Below, piece after piece: positions 11,974 through 21,231 of a stretch of 64,000 bases of DNA. The number at the start of each line of letters is the position of its first letter. The stretch's first letter is position 1. The DNA comes from Candidatus Gallionella acididurans. Its GTDB lineage: Bacteria; Pseudomonadota; Gammaproteobacteria; Burkholderiales; Gallionellaceae. Where the stretch lies: the NCBI GenBank assembly GCA_001577345.1, contig LSLI01000010.1, positions 1 through 64,000 on the forward strand, read 5' to 3'. The notes beneath the pieces were generated by a model that was not told the DNA's origin, did not search any database, and saw only the letters and a program-made list of their open reading frames with translations. The translations under genes and the position numbers were made by a program.

Positions 11974-12783
11974 ATGTCGGTCGATCATTACGAGAATTTC
12001 CCGGTAGCCTCTATCCTGATGCCCAGACGGCTGCGCAAGCCAGTCGCGGCGATCTATCATTTCGCCCGTGCGGCGGACGACATCGCCGATGAAGGCGACC
12101 TGCCCGACGAACAACGCCTGAGGCAACTCGATGAATTCCGTGCGGAACTGACACTCATCACAAACAATGAAACTCCGCTCACCCCGCTGTTCCAGAATCT
12201 CGCCGCAGAAGTCCACCGGCATGCGCTGCCGATGCAGCCGCTTTACGATCTGCTCGATGCATTCTCCCAGGACGTCGTTAAAAAGCGCTACAGCGATTTC
12301 CCCGACCTCCTCGACTATTGCCGCCGTTCGGCCAATCCGGTCGGCAACCTGCTATTACACCTGTATGAAGAAGCCACGCCGGTCAATATCGCCTACTCGG
12401 ACGCGATCTGCACCAGCTTGCAGATCATCAATTTCTGGCAGGATGTCGCAAAGGATTATGCAATCGGGCGTATCTACCTGCCGCTGGATGAACTCGCGCA
12501 ACACGGCGTGAGCGAGGAGCAGATCGCACAGGGCATCACCAACGACGCATGGCGAAACCTGATGAAGTTCCAGGTGGATAGAGCGCGTGCGATGATGATC
12601 TCGGGAAAGCCGTTGGGCAGCATACTCACCGGACGCATCGGGCTGGAGATGCGCATGATTATCGCGGGCGGATTGCGCATACTCGCCAAACTGGAACGCG
12701 CGCAATACGACATGTTTCGCCACCGCCCGGTGTTGAAGCCGCATGACTGGGTTATCATGCTGGCCAAGAGTGCCCCGCTTTAA
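11974..12783 (+). CDS. hpnC: Hydroxysqualene synthase HpnC
   Basis: A 269-residue trans-isoprenyl diphosphate synthase-type enzyme of hopanoid precursor synthesis. By the known HpnCDE route it converts presqualene diphosphate to hydroxysqualene. The aspartate-rich DDIADE is at 35-40 and the second motif is in FWQDVAKDYAIGRIYLP. The N-terminal region ASILMPRRLRKPVAAIYHF is typical of HpnC. It is followed by hpnD and hpnE. Unlike the tight hpnD-hpnE pair, it is set off on both sides by copies of a ~100-bp structured repeat. HpnC and HpnD are paralogues; order and sequence support this call. Confidence 0.9.
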   Translation: MSVDHYENFPVASILMPRRLRKPVAAIYHFARAADDIADEGDLPDEQRLRQLDEFRAELTLITNNETPLTPLFQNLAAEVHRHALPMQPLYDLLDAFSQDVVKKRYSDFPDLLDYCRRSANPVGNLLLHLYEEATPVNIAYSDAICTSLQIINFWQDVAKDYAIGRIYLPLDELAQHGVSEEQIAQGITNDAWRNLMKFQVDRARAMMISGKPLGSILTGRIGLEMRMIIAGGLRILAKLERAQYDMFRHRPVLKPHDWVIMLAKSAPL

Positions 12784-12829
12784 TTCTCAAACCTCAATAT
12801 ATGCCTTGCATCTCTAGAAATCGTAGCGA

Positions 12830-12926
12830 GCAAGCCCAAATGCAAGGAGCCGCGCAGTGAAAGACGAGACATACCATGAAAGGTAGGCGAGGATTGAACG
12901 AGCACGCGACGCAGCAATTGGGCTGC
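12830..12926. ncRNA. Structured intergenic element, copy 2 (hpnC-hpnD)
   Basis: A ~97-bp relative of copy 1 with roughly 60 of 72 core positions identical. The outer helix here is GCAAGCCCAAATGC (12830-12843) against GCAATTGGGCTGC (12914-12926). The bases differ from copy 1 but pairing is kept, with one bulge and one mismatch. The TACC...GGTA hairpin is conserved, with loop ATGAAA instead of GCAAA. The element ends 17 bp before the hpnD start, so it would form the 5' leader of hpnD. Confidence 0.6.
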
Positions 12927-12943
12927 GCAGTAGATTTATTGAG

Positions 12944-13786
12944 ATGCAAAAAATGACACCCGACCAATATTGCGAAGACAAGGCCCGACAAAGCGGCTCC
13001 AGCTTTTACTACAGTTTCCGCTTCCTGCCCAAAGACAAGCGCCGTGCGATCACCGCGCTTTATGCCTTCTGCCGCGAAGTCGACGACGTCGTGGACGAAT
13101 GCTCGGATGAGCAAGTGGCACGCACCACGCTCAACTGGTGGCGCTCACAGGTGGCGGAAATTTACGGTGGAAAACCCCAGCACCCGGTCGCGCAAGCGCT
13201 GGTTCCGGTGGTGAAACAATTCAACCTGTCCCAGGAACACCTGCTCGAGATCATCGACGGCATGGAGATGGATCTGGACCAGCCGCGCTATGCCGATTTC
13301 AAATCGCTGCAACTGTATTGTTACCGGGTCGCCTCGGTGGTCGGCCTGCTCTCCGCGGAGATATTCGGCTACACCGACCGCAAAACACTCAAGTACGCGC
13401 ACGACCTCGGTATCGCCTTCCAGCTCACCAACATCATCCGTGACGTCGGCGAAGACGCGCGGCGCAACCGTATCTACCTGCCGGTCGACGAGATGCAGCA
13501 ATTCGGCGTCACGGCGGCAGAGATTCTGAATGCAAAGGAAAGCGAAAATTTCCAGAAGCTGATGGCGTTCCAGATCGAGCGCGCGCAACGCTACTATAAA
13601 CAGGCGACAGATCAACTCCCCGCAGTGGACCGAAAATCGCAGCTCACCGGCCTGATCATGGCCGCGATCTACCAGGCAACACTGAAAGAAGTCGTCGCCA
13701 GCGGCTGCCATGTGCTGAAGGAAAAGGTTACGCTCGGCACCGGCTACAAACTCTGGCTGGCAATCAAGACGTGGCTCAAGAACTGA
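12944..13786 (+). CDS. hpnD: Presqualene diphosphate synthase HpnD
   Basis: A 280-residue squalene/phytoene synthase-family enzyme that condenses two farnesyl diphosphates to presqualene diphosphate. The first Asp motif is DDVVDE (47-52) and the second is NIIRDVGEDARRNRIYLP. The N-terminal SSFYYSFRFLPKDKRRAI is characteristic of the family. Its 3' end overlaps hpnE by 16 bp, so the two are coupled. Starts at 12944 and 12953 are both possible; no strong RBS is seen. Confidence 0.93.
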   Translation: MQKMTPDQYCEDKARQSGSSFYYSFRFLPKDKRRAITALYAFCREVDDVVDECSDEQVARTTLNWWRSQVAEIYGGKPQHPVAQALVPVVKQFNLSQEHLLEIIDGMEMDLDQPRYADFKSLQLYCYRVASVVGLLSAEIFGYTDRKTLKYAHDLGIAFQLTNIIRDVGEDARRNRIYLPVDEMQQFGVTAAEILNAKESENFQKLMAFQIERAQRYYKQATDQLPAVDRKSQLTGLIMAAIYQATLKEVVASGCHVLKEKVTLGTGYKLWLAIKTWLKN

Positions 13787-15063
13787 ACGTCGCAGTGATA
13801 GGCGGCGGATACGCCGGCATGGCCGCCGCAGTCGCGCTGGCCGATTGCAATATCCCGGTCTCGGTATTCGAAAGCGCCCAACAACTCGGCGGGCGCGCTC
13901 GCGGCGTGAGTTACAACGGCACCCCGCTGGACAACGGCCAGCACCTGCTGCTCGGCTGCTATGTCCAGACCCTGCACCTGATTGAGAAGGTTGGCGGCAA
14001 TATCGAACAGGATTTCCTGCGCCTGCCGCTGCAACTCGATCTGCACGGCGAATTCTCGCTCAGGGCGCCGCATCTGCCCGCCCCGCTCCATTTGCTGGTC
14101 GCGCTGCTGACCGCACAAGGCCTGACAATAGTCGAACGACTGAATGCAGCACGCTTCATGCGCGCGCTGCGCCGCATGAAATTCAGTCTGCCCGGCGACA
14201 TCACCGTCACCGAACTGCTCGCGCAACACCAGCAGGACAAGGCGCTGGCAGAGAAACTCTGGGAACCGCTGTGCGTCGCCGCGCTTAATACGCCCATGCA
14301 CAAGGCATCCGCCCGGATTTTCGTGAACGTACTGCGCGATGCATTGAACCGGTCGCGTGACGATAGCGACATGTTGCTGCCGCGCATCAACTTCACCGCG
14401 CTGTTCCCCCAGCGCGCCGCAAACTATGTCGAACAGAGAGGCGGAAAGGTGAACATCGCATGCGGGGTGGAAGCGCTGAAACTGTCTGAAGACGGCATCG
14501 AGATAAGCACCGCGCACGGAACCGAAAAATTCAGCCACGTCGTCTGCGCCGCACCGCCTGCTGTTGCCGCCAAACTGCTGCGCCCGATCCCCGAACTTGA
14601 AGAAACAGTTGCCCGGATCGACAGTCTGGAACATCAGCCTATCTACACCGTGTACCTGCAATATCCCACCCACGTCACGCTGCCCTATCCGATGCTGGGC
14701 CTGCACCGGCGCCACAGCCAGTGGCTGTTCGACAAGGGACGCATAGCAGGCCAGCACGGCCTGCTAGCCGCCGTGATCAGCGCGGAGGGCTTACACCAGG
14801 AATTGCCCCAGGCGGAACTGGCACAAAAAGTGGTTGCAGAATTGCGCGAGGAATTCGGCATCGCAGAACAACCGGAATGGCACAAAGTCATCGCCGAAAA
14901 ACGCGCCACGTTCTGCTGTTCACCTAACCTGAATCGCCCATTGCAACTGACACCACTGCCCAGATTGCTGCTGGCGGGCGACTACACCGCTGGCGATTAT
15001 CCCGCCACGCTCGAAGGCGCGGTGATCAGCGGGTTGAAATGCGCGGACGTGATCAGCGCGTAG
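13771..15063 (+). CDS. hpnE: Hydroxysqualene dehydroxylase HpnE
   Basis: A 430-residue FAD-dependent amine-oxidase/desaturase-like protein that reduces hydroxysqualene to squalene, completing HpnCDE. The N-terminal dinucleotide fold is VAVIGGGYAGMAAAVAL with GGGYAG at 11-16. The C-terminal FAD contact is LLAGDYTAGDYPATLEGAV. It starts with GTG at 13771 inside the end of hpnD. No squalene-hopene cyclase lies nearby, so hopane formation must be encoded elsewhere. About 850 bp with no gene follow. Confidence 0.92.
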   Translation: MAQELNVAVIGGGYAGMAAAVALADCNIPVSVFESAQQLGGRARGVSYNGTPLDNGQHLLLGCYVQTLHLIEKVGGNIEQDFLRLPLQLDLHGEFSLRAPHLPAPLHLLVALLTAQGLTIVERLNAARFMRALRRMKFSLPGDITVTELLAQHQQDKALAEKLWEPLCVAALNTPMHKASARIFVNVLRDALNRSRDDSDMLLPRINFTALFPQRAANYVEQRGGKVNIACGVEALKLSEDGIEISTAHGTEKFSHVVCAAPPAVAAKLLRPIPELEETVARIDSLEHQPIYTVYLQYPTHVTLPYPMLGLHRRHSQWLFDKGRIAGQHGLLAAVISAEGLHQELPQAELAQKVVAELREEFGIAEQPEWHKVIAEKRATFCCSPNLNRPLQLTPLPRLLLAGDYTAGDYPATLEGAVISGLKCADVISA

Positions 15064-15106
15064 TTAGTCGTCTGAAAGCGGTGAAGTTACTACTCGACAG
15101 GCTGCA

Positions 15107-15338
15107 TATTGATACTTCCATAATTCACGGCACCCTTGTCGTCATTGCGAACGAAGTGAAGCAATCCAGCAAGACCAAGATGCATTTTTTTAAACCATCT
15201 GGATTGCCACGTCGGCTTCGCCTCCTGATGGAACTACTGGTGGAACGACTAGCCATCCCACTAAGCAACCACAAAACGGTTGCCAAGTGGTTGGTTATAA
15301 GCCGGCAAGCCGGCAAGTCGCTGGTTATCGCAATGACA
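15107..15338. repeat. Interspersed palindromic repeat, copy with internal insertion
   Basis: This matches 37616-37745 almost base for base over its first ~120 bp (GTCATTGCGAACGAAGTGAA and onward to GTCGGCTTCGCCTCCT). The closing arm CGCAATGAC appears only after about 105 extra bases, at 15330-15338, whereas in the other copy it follows at once. The two arms (GTCATTGCG and CGCAATGAC) are inverted. The extra segment contains AACCAC...GTGGTT and a duplicated GCCGGCAA. This is a well-known style of proteobacterial intergenic repeat. Confidence 0.75.
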
Positions 15339-15399
15339 GGTGTTTGTGCCATCGCTCGCAGCTAACGTACCAGCCCAAATGGTACGCTTCATTCCAGCC

Positions 15400-15602
15400 T
15401 TTCCTTACACATATCCCATACATAAAATCCCCAACCAAGTAGGACAAAATCCGACACGATTTTCAGTGTCTCGCCTATGTTTAATACCGTGAAGAGTCGA
15501 TATTGTGATCACTCCACGCTTTCCCTCTCTCAAGCGTGTGTCTCAACGCTAGTTGAGATTTTGCCCCCAGCCCCTCCCTAGGCTGGGGGCATTCTTTTTT
15601 TT
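15400..15602 (+). ncRNA. Candidate small RNA ending at an intrinsic terminator
   Basis: Two perfect hairpins lie in series with no reading frame before them: TCTCAAC-gcta-GTTGAGA (15541-15558), then the terminator. The 5' end is not defined; a transcript of 100-200 nt is plausible. It is 480 bp past hpnE, too far for a simple operon terminator without an intervening gene. No similarity to 6S, tmRNA or SRP RNA was recognised. Inference only. Confidence 0.4.
15563..15602 (+). terminator. Strong Rho-independent terminator
   Basis: A perfect 10-bp stem GCCCCCAGCC / GGCTGGGGGC (15563-15572 and 15581-15590) with an 8-nt loop is followed by ATTCTTTTTTTT. It acts on the plus strand. This is one of the clearest intrinsic terminators in the window, and no CDS precedes it closely. 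Confidence 0.9.
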
Positions 15603-15914
15603 CAGTTGTTGCCTTTTGCTGTCATGATTTTGAGGGGGAAGCCTTCGGGTAACCGCCGACGCTCCGAGGTTCGCGGCTTGCTCTTTCATCGCCTCGCGCA
15701 GCAAACCGTGACCTGACCATTGCTCTGACTACTTACAACTCGATTGTGCATGGCAAAAAGGCTTAATGCTCATTTCTTGCTCAATGGACTTAATTTAAAA
15801 CTGAACCACTACCGATAAAGGACTGGCATGTGTCGGGAGTGGACTGCCACGCTAAAAACCAAAATTAATACAGCACACTCTCCCCAACGAAAAGCGTTGC
15901 AAAAGTATTGCGCT

Positions 15915-18320
15915 TTATAATTTAGCGCGCCCCAACCTCAACGCATTTGTTATCACCGACACCGAACTGAAGCTCATCGCCGCCGCCGCGATGATGGGCG
16001 AGAGCAAAATCCCGAAGAACGGATACAGCAGCCCCGCCGCGACCGGCACGCCCAGGATGTTGTAGACGAAGGCAAAAAATAAATTCTGGCGTATGTTGCT
16101 CATCGTGGCCTGGCTCAGGCGGCGCGCGCGCACTATTCCATTGAGGTCCCCCTTGATCAGCGTCACGCCGGCGCTTTGCATCGCCACATCGGTGCCTGTT
16201 CCCATCGCGATGCCCACCTGGGCCTGCGCCAGTGCCGGCGCATCGTTGATGCCGTCGCCCGCCATTGCGACGATGCGTCCTTCGGCTTGCAGCTGCTTGA
16301 CGATCTCAACCTTTTGCTCCGGCAACACCTGGGCCACCACGCGCTTGATCCCCAGCTTTTTCGCGACTACCTCTGCGGTGGCTTTGCTGTCGCCGGTAAG
16401 CATCACCAGTTCCAGTCCGGCGGCCTGCAGGGCGCGTACCGCCTCGAGCGTGGATTCCTTGATCGGGTCGGCCACGCCGACCAGGCCGGCAGGCTTGCCA
16501 TCGACGGCGACGAACATCACGGTCTGTCCCTCAGCGCCCAGCACATCCGCGCGCTGCAATAGCGCTCCCATTTCGATGCCCAGATCGGCGAATAATTTCT
16601 GGTTGCCGATCGCGACCTTGCGGCCCGCGACCAGGCCGGTGATGCCTTTTCCGCCAACCGATTGAAAATCCCTGACCTCGGACAATGCCAGGCTGCGCGC
16701 TGCGGCTCCCTTGACGATCGCGTCCGCCAGAGGGTGTTCGCTGGCGCGCTCCAGGCTCGCGCCCAGTTGCAGTATGTCGTTGTCCTGAAATCCGGTCAGC
16801 GCAACAACCGAGGTCAGCATCGGTTTACCCTCGGTCAGCGTGCCGGTCTTGTCGGTGACCAGCGTATTCACTTTTTCCATGATCTCCAGCGCCTCGGCGT
16901 TCTTGATCAACACCCCTGCGGTCGCGCCGCGCCCGGTGCCGACCATGATGGAGATCGGCGTTGCCAGCCCCAGCGCGCACGGGCAGGCAATGATCAGCAC
17001 CGACACAGCCGCGACGATGGCGTGGGCGAATCTCGGTTCCGGCCCCCATATCATCCAGATGCCGAACGCCAGCAATGCGACGACTACCACGATGGGCACA
17101 AAATAGCCGGACACGACATCGGCGAGCCGCTGTATCGGAGCGCGGCTGCGCTGCGCCTCGCTGACCATCCGGATGATCTGTGCTAGCAGGGTATGCGTGC
17201 CGACTTTTTCCGCGCGCATCAGCAAGCCGCCCTTGCCGTTCATCGTCGCGCCTATCAGACGCTCACCGGCCGACTTCTCGACCGGTATCGGTTCGCCGGT
17301 CACCATGGACTCATCGACAGAGCTGCTGCCCTCGACAACCTGCCCATCGACAGGAATTTTTTCGCCGGGGCGCACGCGGAGCACATCGCCGACCTGCACC
17401 TGTTCCAGCGGGATATCCTCCTCCTTGCCGTCGCCACGCACGATGCGCGCGGTCTTGGGCGCCAGGCCCAGCAGCAGTTTGATCGCGGTGTTGGTGCGGC
17501 TGCGCGCTCTCAGTTCCAGCACTTGCCCCAGCAGCACCAGCGCGGTGATTGCCGCAGCAGCTTCAAAATAGATCGGCAGCGTGCCGTCCGCGCGGCGCAG
17601 CGTCGCGGGAAAGATGTCCGGCAGGAAAGTGCCGACCACGCTGTACGACCAGGCCACGCCGACGCCCAGCGCGATCAGTGTGAACATGTTCAGGTGCCGG
17701 TTGACTATGGATGCCCAGCCGCGCTGGAAGAACGGCCAGCCGCCCCACAGCACGACCGGGGTCGCCAGCAGGAACTCGACCAGTTGCAAATGCCCAAACG
17801 AGATCAACTGCGGCACAAAACCCATCCACATGTCGGCGGCCATCGCCAGCACAAACACCGGCACAGCCAATGCCACGCCGATCCGGAAGCGCCGCGTCAT
17901 GTTGTCCAGCTCGGGATTGTCCTCTTTCGCCGCGATCGTTCGGGGTTCCAGTGCCATGCCGCAGATCGGGCAGTCGCCGGGTTCGCTGCGCACGATTTGC
18001 GGATGCATGGGACATACATATTCGGTGACATCCGGTTTAGGCATGGCATCCACCGGCTCGAGCGCCATGCCGCACTTGGGACATGCGCCGGGTTTGTCCT
18101 GGTGCACCTCGGGATCCATCGGGCAGGTATAGCCGCCGGCAGAAATGGTCGTGGCAGCAGGAGAAGCGGCTACCGGATGGAGATATTTTTCCGGATCAGC
18201 GGAGAATTTTTCCACGCAGTGTTGCGAACAGAAGTAGTAGCGCTTGCCTGCATGTTCCAGGCTGCGCCCCTTCTCCGTATCTACGTTCATGTTGCAAACC
18301 GGATCGATGGCCGTGCTCAT
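15915..18320 (-). CDS. copA: Copper-type P1B ATPase with YHS and heavy-metal-binding domains
   Basis: An 801-residue inner-membrane metal pump. Residues 1-50 form a YHS domain ([16 protein letters not shown]). Two CPMx[10 protein letters not shown]...CGMALEP metal-binding modules follow at about 64-90 and 102-126. The pump core has TGEP, the transmembrane metal site CPC at 446-448, the phosphorylated DKTGT at 490, SEHP and GDGINDAP. The CPC site fits Cu(I) or Ag(I) export. The YHS-plus-double-module N-terminus replaces the usual GMxCxxC HMA domain. The gene stands alone, with no CueR-like regulator seen beside it. Confidence 0.92.
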   Translation of the reverse strand: MSTAIDPVCNMNVDTEKGRSLEHAGKRYYFCSQHCVEKFSADPEKYLHPVAASPAATTISAGGYTCPMDPEVHQDKPGACPKCGMALEPVDAMPKPDVTEYVCPMHPQIVRSEPGDCPICGMALEPRTIAAKEDNPELDNMTRRFRIGVALAVPVFVLAMAADMWMGFVPQLISFGHLQLVEFLLATPVVLWGGWPFFQRGWASIVNRHLNMFTLIALGVGVAWSYSVVGTFLPDIFPATLRRADGTLPIYFEAAAAITALVLLGQVLELRARSRTNTAIKLLLGLAPKTARIVRGDGKEEDIPLEQVQVGDVLRVRPGEKIPVDGQVVEGSSSVDESMVTGEPIPVEKSAGERLIGATMNGKGGLLMRAEKVGTHTLLAQIIRMVSEAQRSRAPIQRLADVVSGYFVPIVVVVALLAFGIWMIWGPEPRFAHAIVAAVSVLIIACPCALGLATPISIMVGTGRGATAGVLIKNAEALEIMEKVNTLVTDKTGTLTEGKPMLTSVVALTGFQDNDILQLGASLERASEHPLADAIVKGAAARSLALSEVRDFQSVGGKGITGLVAGRKVAIGNQKLFADLGIEMGALLQRADVLGAEGQTVMFVAVDGKPAGLVGVADPIKESTLEAVRALQAAGLELVMLTGDSKATAEVVAKKLGIKRVVAQVLPEQKVEIVKQLQAEGRIVAMAGDGINDAPALAQAQVGIAMGTGTDVAMQSAGVTLIKGDLNGIVRARRLSQATMSNIRQNLFFAFVYNILGVPVAAGLLYPFFGILLSPIIAAAAMSFSSVSVITNALRLGRAKL

Positions 18321-18488
18321 GGTATCCCTTTCTGCAATGCTTACCGGATCGGGAATGGGGTTTCTTATTTCGCTTAACGCCCCTGCCCCGCACTCATCGC
18401 GCCGATTCCGCCGCCGACCCGGACCAGGGTGAGCGCGGAATGGTTATGAGGCAGACCATCTTACTCCTTCCGGGCTGCGCCGGTCGCG

Positions 18489-18511
18489 TTCACCCCGGCA
18501 GAGCCGGTGAA
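18489..18511 (-). terminator. Hairpin directly after der
   Basis: TTCACCcCGGC and GCCGGTGAA form a hairpin with a 3-nt loop, starting just past the der stop codon. There is no T-run, so Rho-independent termination is uncertain. Confidence 0.35.
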
Positions 18512-18512
18512 T

Positions 18513-19913
18513 TTATCCGTACAGTTTGCGCCCGCGTATGCGCGCGCGGTGCGCCCTGCGCTGTTCGCCTTCGGTGAGCGGCTTGGGCTTGGATCCCTCG
18601 AACGGATTTTTGCTGGAATTAAACTGGATCCTGAGCGGCGTGCCTTTCAGCTTGAATATCTCGCAGAAGGTTCGTTCCAGGTAGCGCGCATAACTTGCGG
18701 GCACATCGTCCAGCCCGCTGCCGTGAACCACGATCAGCGGCGGGTTGCTGCCGCCCTGGTGGGCGTAGCGCATCTTCGGTATGAAGCGCCCGACTTTGGG
18801 CGGTTGCTGCTTTTCCAGCGCGCCTATCAGCGCGCGCGTGAGTTTCGGTGTGGACAGCTTGGCCATCGCGGCCGCATAGGCTTCGTCCACCGATTTAAGC
18901 ACGCCGGGTATGCCGTTGGCGTTCAATGCCGAAATGAAATGCAGTTTGGCAAAACTCAGGAAATGCAGCTTGCGCTCGATGTCGCGCTTGACCTGGTCGC
19001 GATGATGTTCGTCCAGTCCGTCCCATTTATTGACTGCCAGCACCAGTGCGCGGCCCGCCTGCAGCACAAAGTCGGCGACGTGCGCGTCCTGCTCGGTGAT
19101 CTGGTCTCGGGCATCCACCACCAGCACCACGACGTTGGCGTCCTCGATCGCCTGCATGGTCTTGATCACCGAGAATTTCTCGACCGCTTCGTCGACCTTG
19201 CCGCGCCGGCGCACCCCGGCGGTGTCGATGATGGTGTATTGCTTGCCGTCGCGCTCGAAATCGATGTAGATACTGTCGCGCGTGGTACCGGGCTGGTCGA
19301 ACGCAATCACGCGCTGCTCGCCGAGTATCGCATTCACCAGCGTGGATTTGCCGACATTGGGACGGCCGACGATGGCCAGCTTGGGCGGGTGTTCATGGCT
19401 GGTTTCCTCCTCTACCTCGGGCGGGAAACTCTCCAGAGCGATCTCCACCACCTCCGTGACATTGTCCCCGTGCGCGGAAGAAATAGGATACGGTTCGCCC
19501 AGGCCCAACTCGAAGAATTCGGCGGTCACCTTGGATCGCGCCATGCCTTCGGCCTTGTTGACCAGCAACAGGATGGGCTTTCCGGTCTTGCGCAATTGTT
19601 CGGCGATGATCGCATCCTGCGGTGTGCAACCTGCGCGGCCGTCGACCAGAAACATCACCACGTCGGCTTCATCGACTGCCTGGCGGCTCTGCTTGGCCAT
19701 CTCGAACATGATGCCATCCTTGGCAACCGGCTCCAGACCGCCGGTATCCACCACCAGATAAGGCCTGTCGCCCACCCGGCCGCGCCCGTAATGACGGTCG
19801 CGGGTCAGGCCCGGCAGATCGGCGACCAATGCGTCGCGGCTGCGCGTGAGGCGATTGAACAAGGTGGACTTGCCGACGTTAGGACGACCAACCAGGACTA
19901 CTGTGGGCAACAT
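18513..19913 (-). CDS. der: Ribosome-assembly GTPase Der (EngA)
   Basis: A 466-residue GTPase with two tandem G domains and a C-terminal KH-like domain, which matures the 50S subunit. G1 boxes are GRPNVGKST at 9-17 and again near 185. DLPGLTRD and DQPGTTRD supply G3-type motifs, and NKAEG and NKWDG are the G4 motifs. I set the start at ATG 19913 (MLPTVVLVG); an upstream start at 19955 would translate heptad-repeat DNA. It is the last gene of the run from ndk through bamB. A heptad-repeat hairpin separates it from bamB. Confidence 0.97.
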   Translation of the reverse strand: MLPTVVLVGRPNVGKSTLFNRLTRSRDALVADLPGLTRDRHYGRGRVGDRPYLVVDTGGLEPVAKDGIMFEMAKQSRQAVDEADVVMFLVDGRAGCTPQDAIIAEQLRKTGKPILLLVNKAEGMARSKVTAEFFELGLGEPYPISSAHGDNVTEVVEIALESFPPEVEEETSHEHPPKLAIVGRPNVGKSTLVNAILGEQRVIAFDQPGTTRDSIYIDFERDGKQYTIIDTAGVRRRGKVDEAVEKFSVIKTMQAIEDANVVVLVVDARDQITEQDAHVADFVLQAGRALVLAVNKWDGLDEHHRDQVKRDIERKLHFLSFAKLHFISALNANGIPGVLKSVDEAYAAAMAKLSTPKLTRALIGALEKQQPPKVGRFIPKMRYAHQGGSNPPLIVVHGSGLDDVPASYARYLERTFCEIFKLKGTPLRIQFNSSKNPFEGSKPKPLTEGEQRRAHRARIRGRKLYG

Positions 19914-19935
19914 ATGTAAACCTTGAATTTGAGAG

Positions 19936-20028
19936 GTGCAAGAGACAAGGTACAAGATACAAGGTGAAAGTTGTAACAGCTCTTACGTTTTTCCTTGAAT
20001 CTTGAACCTTGCACCTTGAACCTTGTTA
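19936..20028. repeat. Heptad-repeat inverted arms between bamB and der
   Basis: The left arm has five 7-mers (GTGCAAG, AGACAAG, GTACAAG, ATACAAG, GTGAAAG; 19936-19970). The right arm has five (CTTGAAT, CTTGAAC, CTTGCAC, CTTGAAC, CTTGTTA; 19994-20028). The arms are complementary in register with a 23-bp spacer. The last unit contains the bamB stop codon. Confidence 0.85.
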
Positions 20029-21231
20029 ACGTATCGACAACGAATACAGTATGCCGCCACTCGTTTGCACCAGGAATCCTTCGTCAAAATCAAGCGGTGC
20101 CGTCCATATCGCACCGCCATCAAGCTTGATGCGTGCGGCAGGACTGCCGTCTTCGCGATTCAAGCCGTACAGGAATCCCTGGGCATCTCCCGCCACGACA
20201 AAATCTCCCAGGGCATAAGGAGCGGTGACACCGCGCATGAATAGCTGGTCGTTCTTCCACAACGTACCCCCGTTGGTTTTATCCAGGGCGATCACCGCCC
20301 CGTTTTCGTCGGTCAGGTAAATGAATTTGCGCAACATCATGATGCCCTTGTCGCTGGAAATGTCGCGGTTCCACAACGGGCTGCCTTGCGCGATACTGAA
20401 ACAAGCCAAGCGCCCCTGAAACGAAACGGCGCAAACCTGCTCATCATCCACCACGGGATCGCTGGTGATATCGCTGATGCGCTCCAGTTCGGTATTGCCG
20501 GTAGGCTGCGAAACAACACTTTCCCAGCGCACCTCGCCGGTCTTGATGCTGATTGCCGCCAGCTTGCCGCCGGCAAATCCGGCATAAGCCACTCCGCGCT
20601 GAATAGCGACTCCCGCATGGCTGCGCACCACCAGCGCCGGGGTGGTTCTTTCATATACCCACACACGCTTGCCGTCGGCCGCACTCAGGCCCGTGATGTG
20701 CCCGTCACCGGTGCGCACCATCACCACACCATCCGCGACGGATGATACGTTCAGCACTTCGCTGGATACCGTACTTTTCCAGCGCAGCTTGCCATCCTCG
20801 CCATAAGCCAGCACATCGCCCTTGTCGCCACCTACCAGCACCAGGCCCTCACCGCTGGCCACTCCTCCCCCGCTCACGACGATGCCGGTCTGGATATTCC
20901 ACACCGGCTTTCCGGTGGAGCGATCCAGGCGGCTCAGGCTGCCATTACCCGATACGGCATAAACCGCGTCTTCGGTTACTGCAGGCTGTTGCGGATTGGT
21001 TCCCGATTCACCCACTTTGGCATGCCAGCGGATTTCGAATTTTGCAGTCTGGTGAAAATCGAACAGCGCAGCCGGTTCGGTATTGCCTTTGATTCCGGCC
21101 CAGTCGGGCGCGGAATCTTTCGTGGAAGAACAACCCGCCAGGGCAAATATCGCCAGCATCAGGACTCGCCCGGATACACGGCCAAGTGCCCGCACCGGAA
21201 AAAACCGGCCAGACAAAATTGCCAAAGTCAT
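20026..21231 (-). CDS. bamB: Outer-membrane assembly lipoprotein BamB
   Basis: A 401-residue periplasmic-facing lipoprotein of the BAM complex. It has a basic N-terminus, a hydrophobic stretch and a lipobox LAGC (lipidated Cys near residue 34). An eight-bladed PQQ-type beta-propeller follows, with repeats such as GLVLVGGDKGDVLAYG and GKPVWNIQTG. The ATG overlaps the yfgM stop (ATGA). An internal ATG at 21159 would leave too short a signal peptide. The stop codon lies inside the heptad-repeat arm. Confidence 0.93.
   Translation of the reverse strand: MTLAILSGRFFPVRALGRVSGRVLMLAIFALAGCSSTKDSAPDWAGIKGNTEPAALFDFHQTAKFEIRWHAKVGESGTNPQQPAVTEDAVYAVSGNGSLSRLDRSTGKPVWNIQTGIVVSGGGVASGEGLVLVGGDKGDVLAYGEDGKLRWKSTVSSEVLNVSSVADGVVMVRTGDGHITGLSAADGKRVWVYERTTPALVVRSHAGVAIQRGVAYAGFAGGKLAAISIKTGEVRWESVVSQPTGNTELERISDITSDPVVDDEQVCAVSFQGRLACFSIAQGSPLWNRDISSDKGIMMLRKFIYLTDENGAVIALDKTNGGTLWKNDQLFMRGVTAPYALGDFVVAGDAQGFLYGLNREDGSPAARIKLDGGAIWTAPLDFDEGFLVQTSGGILYSLSIR

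Larger units (their letters stand above)
15064..15914. other. 851-bp gene-free interval with repeat and terminator
   Basis: No convincing reading frame is present on either strand. It holds one long imperfect palindromic repeat (15107-15338), a candidate small RNA ending in a strong terminator (15563-15602), and from 15603 to 15914 only AT-richer sequence with a weak hairpin (CAACG/CGTTG, 15888-15902) just past the copA stop. I found no tRNA or recognisable known RNA in it. Confidence 0.7.

Noticed and set aside
15603-15914. A known structural RNA (SRP, 6S or tmRNA)
   Set aside because: None of the conserved core sequences of these RNAs is visible.
18507-19919. 470-codon plus-strand frame opposite der
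   Set aside because: Same shadow effect; der has every GTPase motif.
19936-20028. Possible CRISPR or tRNA
   Set aside because: Seven-base units without spacers, and no cloverleaf or anticodon arm.
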